Source of the DNA: Streptantibioticus rubrisoli
Lineage (GTDB): Bacteria; Actinomycetota; Actinomycetes; Streptomycetales; Streptomycetaceae
Reading direction: 5' to 3'
Length of the DNA: 64,000 nt
Assembly (NCBI RefSeq): GCF_024436055.1
Contig: NZ_JANFNH010000012.1
Location: 83,519 to 147,518, forward strand
The notes below the pieces were generated by a model that worked only from the letters and a program-made list of their open reading frames with translations, was not told where the DNA came from and made no database searches. A program made the translations under genes and the position numbers. Within the stretch, counting starts at the first letter, position 1; each line of letters opens with the position of its first letter. This document shows, one piece after another, positions 49,845-57,281 of this stretch.

Positions 49845-50733
49845 AACCAGGCCCGAGAGCAGGCCCGCCACCAAACCGGACCTCGCCGGTCTGGAAGCGG
49901 GCCTGGACGCACTGGAGACGCCCACCACCGCCAAGACCCCGGTCGGCCAACTCCTGCGCGACAAGGCACTCCCGCCGGTCGCCGCCATCGCACTGGTGCT
50001 GGCGCTGTGGCAGCTCGCCTACCACTTCCAGCTCAAGCCGCACTACCAACTCCCCAGCCCCGGCGACGTCTTCGGCTCGCTGCACACCATGTGGCTGCAG
50101 GGCACGCTGCTCGGCTACGTGTGGACCTCCGTCTCCCGCGGCGCGCTGGGCTTCCTCACCTCCGTGGTGATCGGCACCCCCCTGGGCCTGCTGGTGGCCC
50201 GCGTCGCACCGGTACGGGCCGCGATCGGACCGATCCTGTCCGGGCTGCAGTCCATGCCCTCGGTCGCCTGGGTACCGGCCGCCATCATCTGGTTCGGCCT
50301 GAACGACTCCACCATCTACGCCGTCGTACTGCTCGGCGCGGTGCCGTCCATCGCCAACGGACTGGTCTCCGGCATCGACCAGGTCCCCCCGCTGTTCCTA
50401 CGCGCCGGACGCACCATCGGCGCCACCGGACCGCGCGGCGTACGGCACGTCCTGCTACCCGCCGCACTGCCCGGCTACCTCGCAGGACTCAAGCAGGGCT
50501 GGGCGTTCTCCTGGCGCTCCCTGATGGCCGCGGAGATCATCGCCACCTCCCCCGACCTCGGCGCCGGACTCGGCCAACTCCTGGAGAACGCCCGCACCAA
50601 CGCCGACATGCCCGGAGTGCTCGCCGCGATCCTGCTCATCCTCATCGTCGGCATCGGCATCGAGTTGCTGCTCTTCCGGCCGGTCGAACGCCGGGTGCTG
50701 CGCGGCCGGGGGCTGCTGGCGGGGACGCGCTGA
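49831..50733 (+). CDS. ABC transporter permease, SsuC/TauC type
   Basis: 300 residues with six predicted membrane helices. The EAA loop GRTIGATGPRGVRHVLLPAA followed by LPGYLAGLKQGWAFSWRSLM is the ATPase contact site. SVVIGTPLGLLVARVAPVRA and GLQSMPSVAWVPAAIIWFGL are family signatures. A 50-residue hydrophilic N-terminus precedes the first helix. It forms the channel with the ATPase and binding protein above. Its stop TGA overlaps the next ATG (TGATG). Confidence 0.93.
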   Translation: MASTETRPESRPATKPDLAGLEAGLDALETPTTAKTPVGQLLRDKALPPVAAIALVLALWQLAYHFQLKPHYQLPSPGDVFGSLHTMWLQGTLLGYVWTSVSRGALGFLTSVVIGTPLGLLVARVAPVRAAIGPILSGLQSMPSVAWVPAAIIWFGLNDSTIYAVVLLGAVPSIANGLVSGIDQVPPLFLRAGRTIGATGPRGVRHVLLPAALPGYLAGLKQGWAFSWRSLMAAEIIATSPDLGAGLGQLLENARTNADMPGVLAAILLILIVGIGIELLLFRPVERRVLRGRGLLAGTR

Positions 50734-51467
50734 TGGCTCCCGTCCTCCTCGTCATCGCCCACGGCAGTCGCGATCCCCGGCACGCCGCGACGGTGCACGC
50801 GCTCTGCGAGCGGGTGCGGGCCTCGCGCCCGGCGCTGCGGGTGGAGACGGGCTTCCTCGAACACTGTGCCCCACGGGTTCCCCAGGTCATCGAGCGGTTG
50901 GCGGCCGAGGGCGTGCGGGAGGTCGTGGCGCTGCCACTGCTGTTGACCCGGGCGTTCCACGCGAAGACGGATATCCCGGCGGTGCTGCGGGAGGCTGCCG
51001 CACGGCACGTCGGTGTGGCGGTTCGGCAGGCCGATGTGCTGGGGCCGTCCCCGCTGCTCACCGCCGCCATGGAGCGCCGGTTGGCCGAGGCGGGGGTGGG
51101 CGGTGCCGAACGGGGTTCCACCGGGCTGGTGTTGGCGTCGGCCGGGTCGTCGGACCCGGAGGCGCGGACGCTGATCGCTGGGATCGCACGGGAGTGGGAG
51201 CGCACGGGGTGGGCCGCCGTACGGCCCGCGGACCCCTCCTCCACCTCGGACGCGGTGGCGGAACTGCGGGCCGGGGGGGTGCCGCGAGTCGCCGTGGTGC
51301 CGTACGTCCTCGCCCCCGGGGTGCTGCCGGACCGGATCGACCGGGGGGCGGCCGATGCGGATGCCCTGGCGTCCGTCCTCGGGGACGCGCCCGAGGTGGC
51401 GCGGCTGGTCCTGCGGCGGTACGCGGCTTGTGCGGGCGGTTTCTCCGCGGTGCGGCAGGTTGCCTGA
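50733..51467 (+). CDS. CbiX/SirB-type sirohydrochlorin chelatase
   Basis: 244 residues. The N-terminal VLLVIAHGSRDPRHAATVHA has the conserved catalytic His, and RAFHAKTDIPAVLREAA has the second. It is long enough for a two-domain CbiX, with a duplicated half-domain (GLVLASAGSSDPEARTLIAG onward). It inserts iron or cobalt into sirohydrochlorin, in this operon most likely iron to make siroheme for sulfite reductase. It is the last gene, coupled to the permease through TGATG. Siroheme methylation genes are not present in the window. Confidence 0.88.
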   Translation: MAPVLLVIAHGSRDPRHAATVHALCERVRASRPALRVETGFLEHCAPRVPQVIERLAAEGVREVVALPLLLTRAFHAKTDIPAVLREAAARHVGVAVRQADVLGPSPLLTAAMERRLAEAGVGGAERGSTGLVLASAGSSDPEARTLIAGIAREWERTGWAAVRPADPSSTSDAVAELRAGGVPRVAVVPYVLAPGVLPDRIDRGAADADALASVLGDAPEVARLVLRRYAACAGGFSAVRQVA

Positions 51468-51496
51468 GTCCGCGCCGCCGCAAGGATCACCGGCCA

Positions 51497-51521
51497 GCCG
51501 GATGGGGCCACCCCATCCGGC
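51497..51521 (+). terminator. Terminator of the sulfate operon
   Basis: GCCGGATGGGG (51497-51507) and CCCCATCCGGC (51511-51521) form a perfect 11-bp stem with a CCA loop, 30 bases past the chelatase stop. It is a strong intrinsic terminator candidate. Confidence 0.7.
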
Positions 51522-51569
51522 CCCATACTGTCTGTGCACGAACTCCGTTACGGGGTACGGAGAACCACA

Positions 51570-51596
51570 GGGCCGCCGGGACCATCCCGGCGGCCC
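51570..51596 (+). terminator. Second perfect hairpin, in the APH gene leader
   Basis: GGGCCGCCGGGA (51570-51581) and TCCCGGCGGCCC (51585-51596) make a perfect 12-bp stem with a CCA loop, followed by TTCGTC. It lies only 30 bases before the start of the phosphotransferase gene, so it could be a back-up terminator of the upstream operon or an attenuator of that gene. Confidence 0.6.
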
Positions 51597-51626
51597 TTCG
51601 TCAGCGACGCGCGACCCCGGAGGGAC

Positions 51627-52493
51627 ATGTTCACCGAGCAGCAAGCCAGGACCGTACTGGCGGCGGCGGGCCACCCCGACGCACCGGAGGCGGCCGAGCT
51701 ACTGGCCCTCGGGGAGAACGCCGTGTTCGCCGTGAACGACGTGGTCGTCAAGATCGGCCGAGAGGCCGCCCTGCTGGACCGCGCGGAGCGCGAAGTCCGC
51801 ACCGCCCAGTGGCTGAACGAACACCGCGTCCCCACCGTGCGCCCGGCGCACCCCCACGCGCGCCTGGTGAACGGCCATCCGCTCACCCACTGGCACCGGC
51901 TGCCCGAACCGGTCCGCCAGCCCACCACGGCCGACCTCGCCGAACTGCTGCGCGCCGTCCACGCGCTGCCGCGGCCGGAAGAACTCCCGCTGCCGCGCCG
52001 CGAGTTGCTGGACGGTGTGGAGCGCTGGCTGCGGTTGGCCGGAGAGGCCATCGACCCCGCGGACGCGGCGTTCCTGCGCCACCGCCGCGACGAACTCGCC
52101 GCGCGGGTCGCCGAGTTGCGACCGCATCTGGCCCCAGGCCCGATCCACGGCGACGCGCTGCCGCGCAACGTACTGGTCGGCCCGCACGGGCCGGTGCTGG
52201 TCGACCTGGAGACCTTCTCCAGCGATCTGCGCGAGCACGATCTCGTCGTGCTCGCCCTGCACCGGGACCGCTACGGCCTCAACCCGGCGCGGTACGCGGA
52301 GTTCACCGAACGGTACGGCTGGGACGTACGCGAGTGGGACGGCTGCGCCGTGCTGCGCGGCGCCCGGGAGACGGCGAGTTGCGCATGGGTGGCCCAGCAC
52401 GCGCCCGGCAACCCCGCCGCCCTCGCGGAGTTCCGCCGCCGGGTGGCATCGCTGCGGGAGGGCGATGAGACGGTGCGCTGGTACTCGTTCTAG
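51627..52493 (+). CDS. Aminoglycoside phosphotransferase (APH)-fold kinase
   Basis: 288 residues. The protein kinase-like fold has an N-lobe (VVVKIGREAALLDRAEREVR), the catalytic loop GPIHGDALPRNVLVG (HGD) and metal-binding VLVDLETFS (DLE). The substrate is unknown; family members phosphorylate antibiotics, homoserine, choline or sugars. The ATG at 51627 follows CGGAGGGAC. It has a perfect hairpin 30 bases upstream and ends at repeat copy A3. It is not tied to a biosynthetic cluster, so antibiotic resistance cannot be assumed. Confidence 0.8.
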   Translation: MFTEQQARTVLAAAGHPDAPEAAELLALGENAVFAVNDVVVKIGREAALLDRAEREVRTAQWLNEHRVPTVRPAHPHARLVNGHPLTHWHRLPEPVRQPTTADLAELLRAVHALPRPEELPLPRRELLDGVERWLRLAGEAIDPADAAFLRHRRDELAARVAELRPHLAPGPIHGDALPRNVLVGPHGPVLVDLETFSSDLREHDLVVLALHRDRYGLNPARYAEFTERYGWDVREWDGCAVLRGARETASCAWVAQHAPGNPAALAEFRRRVASLREGDETVRWYSF

Positions 52494-52532
52494 TCCAGTC
52501 CAAGCGGGTCGGGCGAAGTCCGCTGGGGTCAG

Positions 52533-52650
52533 GTAGCGCCCTGAAGGGGCGCGGGTCTGTGTTCATGTACGGCTCCGCCGCGTGGGCGCGACCAGCCACA
52601 ACGGCGCCGCAGACGATCGACGCCACATCACCGCACTCCCAGCGGAGCGC
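52533..52650 (+). repeat. Dispersed repeat family A, copy 3
   Basis: Full-length copy from GTAGCGCCCTGAAGGGGCGC to CCCAGCGGAGCGC, with GGCTCCGCCGCGTGGGCGCG inside. It lies between the APH-fold gene and the convergent exonuclease gene, ending at the base before the exonuclease stop. It is the inverted partner of copy 4 at 53434-53551. Confidence 0.85.
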
Positions 52651-53352
52651 TCAGCCCGGCTGTCCGCCGGCCCGCAGCGGCCAGCGGCCGTCCACCACCG
52701 CTTCCCGTTCGCGCTGCCGCAGCCAGCGCTGGTAGCCCTCGGCCCACTCGCCGTACCAGACCACCTGGCGGCGGTGCAGCTCCCACGGTTCGGTGGCGGC
52801 TATTCGCGGATGCCGCTCGGCGAGCGCGCAGGCGACCCGGACCGCGGCCAGCGCGTCCGCGCCCGCCTCGTGTGCGCCGTCGAGCCGTACCCCGTACTCC
52901 TGGCAGGCGGCCTGCAACGTACGGGAGCCCTTGCGGTAGGGATCGACCGCCCGGTCCACGGTGAGCGGGTCGAGCACCGGTCCCACATCCTGGCCGAGCG
53001 GCGGCAGCCCGTGCCGGGTCAACTCGGCGGCCAGCACGCTGAGGTCGTAACTGGCGTTGTACGCCACCACCGGCACCCCGTCCGCCCAGTACCCGGCGAG
53101 CGCCTCGGCTATCTCGGCGACCGCCTCCCGGGCCGGGCGCCCGGCGGAGCGTGCCCGCTCGGTGGTGATGCCGTGGATCCGGGCGGCGTCCGGCGGTATC
53201 GGCACCCCGGGATCGACCAGCCAGGACCGGTGCGCCACCGGCTCGCCCGCCTTGGCCTCGGTGACGGCGGCCGTGACGATCCGCGCCGTCGCCGGATCCG
53301 TGCCCGTGGTCTCCAGATCGAATCCCACGAGCGGTTCCGTGTGCCACCCCAT
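52651..53352 (-). CDS. DEDD-family 3'-5' exonuclease (DnaQ-like)
   Basis: 233 residues. Exo I is LVGFDLETTGTDPATARIVT (Asp12, Glu14), Exo II VVAYNASYDLSVLAAEL and Exo III HEAGADALAAVRVA (His...Asp). This is the proofreading-like single-domain family. The ATG at 53352 (MGWHTEPL) was chosen; the frame continues upstream to 53517, but that part is translation of repeat copy A4 and is not expected to be protein. It is bracketed by inverted copies A3 and A4. A role in DNA repair or RNA turnover is possible. It is downstream of the HEPN gene on the same strand. Confidence 0.88.
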   Translation of the reverse strand: MGWHTEPLVGFDLETTGTDPATARIVTAAVTEAKAGEPVAHRSWLVDPGVPIPPDAARIHGITTERARSAGRPAREAVAEIAEALAGYWADGVPVVAYNASYDLSVLAAELTRHGLPPLGQDVGPVLDPLTVDRAVDPYRKGSRTLQAACQEYGVRLDGAHEAGADALAAVRVACALAERHPRIAATEPWELHRRQVVWYGEWAEGYQRWLRQREREAVVDGRWPLRAGGQPG

Positions 53353-53433
53353 GCCGAGCACCCCTCCCGCATCTTCCGCCGGTGCTGTCACATCATCTCG
53401 TGCGCCACTGACAGTCCATGCGGCGGCCGCCAG

Positions 53434-53551
53434 GCGCTCCGCTGGGAGTGCGGTGATATGCCGTCGAGCGTCTGCAGCACCGTTGCGGCTGGTCGCGCCC
53501 ACGCGGCGGAGCCGCACATGGACACAGCCCCGCGCCCCTTCAGGGCGCTAC
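53434..53551 (-). repeat. Dispersed repeat family A, copy 4 (inverted)
   Basis: Reverse orientation: from GCGCTCCGCTGGGAGTGCGG to CGCGCCCCTTCAGGGCGCTA. It is the closest relative of copy 3, sharing the TGAAGGGGCGCGG head. It is the only family A copy found between two genes of the same direction (HEPN gene and exonuclease gene). Together with copy 3 it brackets the exonuclease gene as an inverted pair. Confidence 0.85.
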
Positions 53552-53581
53552 CGAACCCCCGGCGGACTTCTCCCGACCTGC

Positions 53582-54850
53582 CTACGACACGGGTCGTGAA
53601 TCCCCCCAAACCCCCTCGAACTCCTCGCGGTAGATCTCGAACAGCCCGTGCTCACCGTGCCGTTCGAGCGGGTCGCCGCCCTCCTCCTGCACCAGCTTGC
53701 GGCTGCCGCCGCGCAGCACCAGCACCGGGGACTCCATGCCCCGCGCCCTGCGCAGATACGGCTGGATGACGGCGACACCGTCCGCGCCGTCCCCGTCCAC
53801 CAGGTAGGCGGTGAACCGCGGAGTCTCGTCGAAGACCCGGATCTCGAAGGCGTCCGGGTCCCGCAGCCGGGCGCGCACCCGGCGCATGTGCATGATGTTC
53901 ATCTCCACCGAACGGCTGATCTCCCCGCGCCCCAGGCCCAGTTCGCGCTCCCGGCGGCGCACCGCGCTGCTGGCCGGGTTGAGGAACAGCAGCCGCACCC
54001 GGCACCCCGTCTCGGCGAGCCGCACCAGTCGGCGGCCGGAGAAGTTCTGCACCAGCATGTTCAGGCCGATGCCCGTCGCGTCCAACCGGCGCGCGCCACT
54101 GAACAGGTCCTCAGCGGGCATCTTGCGCAACAGCCTCACTCGATCGGGGTAGACACCCACCACGTCGGCGAAGCGGTCGCCGACGATCTCCTCCACCGCG
54201 TCCACCGGCAGCCGCCTGCCGGAGCCCGCCTGGGAGTCTCCGCCGAGCATGTCGATCAACCGGGCGGCGGCGCGTTCGGCCTGGGCCAGCACGGTCTCGG
54301 ACAGCGCCCGGTTGCGGTTGACGACGTGCCGGGCGACCTCCAACTCGTCCAGCACCAGCTCCAGTTCGCGCCGCTCGGCCAGGTACGGCTCGAAGCACGG
54401 CCAGTGCTGCACGATCAGCTCGCGCATCTGCGGCAGGGTCAGGAAGCTGAGCACGTTGTCGTCGGCCGGGTCGAGCAGATAGCCCTTGCGGCGGCTCACC
54501 TCCCGTACCGCGGCCGCCCGCTGCACCCACTCGTGCCCGGCCGGTCCCGCGGCGGCGACGACCCACTCCTCGCCGTGCACCGGCTCGTAGATCGGCCGGA
54601 GCACCGCTCCGACGACCGCGCGCAACCGCTGTTCGACGAGATTCAGCCATACGTAGGCCCGTCCCGCGCGCCGAGCGCGCGTGCGCACCTCGGCCCAGGC
54701 TTCGGCGCCCCAGTCCAGTTCTGGTCCGATGTCCAGTTTCACGCCCGCCTGTGCCAGGGAGACCGCACCGGTCGTCCCGTCCGTGGTGCCGCCTTGGTTC
54801 TCCTGGTCACCGCCACCGGGCAGCACCAGACCTCCCGACGCCACCACCAC
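53582..54850 (-). CDS. SAV2148-family HEPN domain protein
   Basis: About 422 residues from a GTG at 54850. Conserved parts of this Streptomyces family are AYVWLNLVEQRLRAVVGAVL, VVAAAGPAGHEWVQRAAAVR, YLLDPADDNVLSFLTLPQMR, QNFSGRRLVRLAETGCRVRL and NIMHMRRVRARLRD, ending in DSRPVS. The HEPN region has Arg85-x6-His92 (RPIYEPVH), compatible with the R-x4-6-H motif of HEPN ribonucleases. Its activity is not established. The N-terminal ATG at 54958 is in frame but lies in a likely promoter region; the start is uncertain. It may share a transcript with the exonuclease, although repeat A4 lies between. Confidence 0.82.
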   Translation of the reverse strand: MVVASGGLVLPGGGDQENQGGTTDGTTGAVSLAQAGVKLDIGPELDWGAEAWAEVRTRARRAGRAYVWLNLVEQRLRAVVGAVLRPIYEPVHGEEWVVAAAGPAGHEWVQRAAAVREVSRRKGYLLDPADDNVLSFLTLPQMRELIVQHWPCFEPYLAERRELELVLDELEVARHVVNRNRALSETVLAQAERAAARLIDMLGGDSQAGSGRRLPVDAVEEIVGDRFADVVGVYPDRVRLLRKMPAEDLFSGARRLDATGIGLNMLVQNFSGRRLVRLAETGCRVRLLFLNPASSAVRRRERELGLGRGEISRSVEMNIMHMRRVRARLRDPDAFEIRVFDETPRFTAYLVDGDGADGVAVIQPYLRRARGMESPVLVLRGGSRKLVQEEGGDPLERHGEHGLFEIYREEFEGVWGDSRPVS

Positions 54851-55104
54851 ACCGCCTTTCCCGCCCCCGTCCACGATCAAGGAAGGGTACTGCGGGCGCG
54901 GGAGGTGTCGCAGCGTTACGGACGTGCCTTCACGACATTCACGGCTTCGTAATCCGGCCATGGCGCGTTCGGCAGGCCCCCGTTCGGCCACCCGTTCAGG
55001 GGAAGATCTTGCGAAAAGGGACATCCGGGCGGTCATGTGAGCGAGGATGCGAGGGGTACGGCGCCCTCTTGGTGACCGCCAACTTGAGTGGAAGAGTCGA
55101 CGAC
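54851..55104. promoter_or_regulatory. Divergent region, HEPN gene / glgX
   Basis: This 254-bp gap must hold two promoters. In the minus direction GTAACGCTGCGACACCTCCC followed by GCGCCCGCAGTACCCTTCC ends about 35 bases before the chosen HEPN start and may be its promoter. On the plus strand GGAAGAG at 55090-55096 is the glgX ribosome site. No other gene is seen. Confidence 0.35.
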
Positions 55105-57249
55105 ATGCAGGTCTGGCCAGGACAGGCGTACCCCCTCGGCGCCACCTACGACGGCGCCGGGACCAACTTCGCGGTCTTCTCCGAGGTCGCGGACCGCGTC
55201 GAGCTGTGCCTGCTGCACGACGACGGCTCGGAGACGGCCGTCGAACTGCGGGAGTCCGACGCGTTCGTCCGGCACGCCTACATCCCCGGGGTGATGCCCG
55301 GCCAGCGCTACGGCTTTCGGGTGCACGGGCCGTACGACCCGGCGCGCGGCCATCGGTGCAACTCCGCCAAGTTGCTGCTCGACCCGTACGCCAAGGCGAT
55401 GAGCGGCACCATCGACTGGCACGAGGCGGTCTACGGCTACCGCTTCGACCGGCCGGAGGCGCGCAACGACCTGGACTCGGCGCCGCACACGATGGCGTCG
55501 GTGGTGATCAACCCGTTCTTCGACTGGGCCGACGACCGGCCGCCGCGCATCGACTACCACCGCACCGTGCTGTACGAGGCGCATGTCAAGGGCCTGACGA
55601 TGCTGCACCCCGGGCTGCCGGAGGAGGTCCGCGGCACCTATGCGGCGCTGGCGCACCCGGCGGTGATCGAGCACTTGGTGGAGTTGGGCGTCACCGCGCT
55701 GGAGCTGATGCCCGTCCAGCAGTTCGTCACCGACAACCGGCTGGTGGACGAGGGGCTGACCAACTACTGGGGCTACAACACCATCGGCTTCTTCGCACCG
55801 CACAACGCCTACGCCTCGATGGGCGACCGCGGCCAGCAGGTGCTGGAGTTCAAGACCGCGGTGCGCGCCCTGCACGCCGCCGGGATCGAGGTGATCCTGG
55901 ACGTCGTCTACAACCACACGGCGGAGGGCAACCACCTCGGCCCCACGCTGTCGCTGCGCGGCCTGGACAACGCCTCGTACTACCGGCTGGAGCCGGACAG
56001 GAGGTACTACACCGACACCACGGGCACCGGTAACTCGCTGCTGATGCGCAGCCCGCACACCCTCCAGATGATCATGGACTCGCTGCGCTACTGGGTGGCC
56101 GAGATGCATGTCGACGGCTTCCGCTTCGACCTGGCGTCCACCCTGGCCCGGCAGTTCCACGAGGTGGACCGGCTGTCGTCGTTCTTCGACCTGGTGCAAC
56201 AGGACCCGGTGGTCAGCCAGGTGAAGCTGATCGCCGAGCCCTGGGACCTCGGCGAGGGCGGCTACCAGGTGGGCAACTTCCCACCGTTGTGGACCGAGTG
56301 GAACGGCGCGTACCGCGACACCGTGCGGGACCTGTGGCGTGGTGAGCCCGCCCGGCTGGCGGAGTTCGGATCCCGGCTGACCGGCTCCTCCGACCTGTAC
56401 CAGGACGACGGCCGCCGTCCGCTGGCCTCCATCAACTTCGTGACCTGCCATGACGGCTTCACCCTGTGCGACCTGGTCAGCTACAACGAGAAGCACAACG
56501 AGGCCAACGGCGAGGGCAACCGGGACGGCGAGAGCTACAACCGCTCGTGCAACCACGGCGTCGAGGGACCCACCGACGACGAGGCCGTGCTGGCGCTGCG
56601 CGGCCGCCAGATGCGCAACTTCATCGCCACCTTGATGCTGTCCCAGGGCGTGCCGATGATCTCGCACGGCGACGAGTTCTGCCGCACCCAGCTCGGCAAC
56701 AACAACGCCTACTGCCAGGACTCGGAGTTGACCTGGGTGCACTGGCCGAAGGGCGCGGAGAGCGGCAGCGGCGGCACGGCGGACGCCGAGGCGCTGCGCA
56801 TGCTGGAGTTCACCCGCACCATGGTGTGGCTGCGCCGCGACCATCCGGTCTTCCGCCGTCGCCGGTTCTTCCACGGCCGCCCGGTGGAGGGCACCCATGA
56901 CGACCTCTCCGACATCGCCTGGTTCACCCCCGAGGGTGAGGAGATGACGCAGCGGGACTGGCAGGCGGCGCACGCCCGTTCGCTGGTGGTCTTCCTCAAC
57001 GGGCAGGCGATCTCCGAACCGGGGCCGCGCGGCGAGAGGATCACCGACGCGTCCTTCCTGCTGATGTTCAACGCCCACCAGGCCGCCATGGAGTTCGTGG
57101 TCCCGATCAACCACGGCACTCAGTGGCAGGTGGTGGTGGACACCGCGGTTCCGGACGGGGTGCCTCCGGGCAGCGGCCGCAAGGTGCGCGCGGGCGACCG
57201 GCTGCGGCTGGTGGACCGCAGCCTGGTGGTGCTGATGCGTCCGGCGTGA
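55105..57249 (+). CDS. glgX: Glycogen debranching enzyme
   Basis: 714 residues, GH13 family. The N-terminal CBM48-like domain (YPLGATYDGAGTNFAVFSEV) is followed by the catalytic barrel: DVVYNHTAEGNH, the nucleophile in MHVDGFRFDLASTL, the acid KLIAEPWDLGEGGYQVG and FVTCHDGFTLCDLVSYNEKH. It hydrolyses alpha-1,6 branches to give linear glucans for TreY. The ATG at 55105 (GGAAGAG site) was chosen over the in-frame GTG at 55072. It is followed by treY after 32 bases, so the two are probably one unit. Confidence 0.94.
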   Translation: MQVWPGQAYPLGATYDGAGTNFAVFSEVADRVELCLLHDDGSETAVELRESDAFVRHAYIPGVMPGQRYGFRVHGPYDPARGHRCNSAKLLLDPYAKAMSGTIDWHEAVYGYRFDRPEARNDLDSAPHTMASVVINPFFDWADDRPPRIDYHRTVLYEAHVKGLTMLHPGLPEEVRGTYAALAHPAVIEHLVELGVTALELMPVQQFVTDNRLVDEGLTNYWGYNTIGFFAPHNAYASMGDRGQQVLEFKTAVRALHAAGIEVILDVVYNHTAEGNHLGPTLSLRGLDNASYYRLEPDRRYYTDTTGTGNSLLMRSPHTLQMIMDSLRYWVAEMHVDGFRFDLASTLARQFHEVDRLSSFFDLVQQDPVVSQVKLIAEPWDLGEGGYQVGNFPPLWTEWNGAYRDTVRDLWRGEPARLAEFGSRLTGSSDLYQDDGRRPLASINFVTCHDGFTLCDLVSYNEKHNEANGEGNRDGESYNRSCNHGVEGPTDDEAVLALRGRQMRNFIATLMLSQGVPMISHGDEFCRTQLGNNNAYCQDSELTWVHWPKGAESGSGGTADAEALRMLEFTRTMVWLRRDHPVFRRRRFFHGRPVEGTHDDLSDIAWFTPEGEEMTQRDWQAAHARSLVVFLNGQAISEPGPRGERITDASFLLMFNAHQAAMEFVVPINHGTQWQVVVDTAVPDGVPPGSGRKVRAGDRLRLVDRSLVVLMRPA

Positions 57250-57281
57250 CAGGCGGCGAGTTCGACGACGGGAGGCAGTTG

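Noticed and set aside
51627..52493. Antibiotic resistance by the APH-fold protein
   Set aside because: The fold covers many kinases, and no antibiotic cluster or known resistance signature is nearby.
53353..53517. 55-residue N-terminal extension of the exonuclease
   Set aside because: It is translation of repeat copy A4 and the adjacent gap, with no protein similarity.
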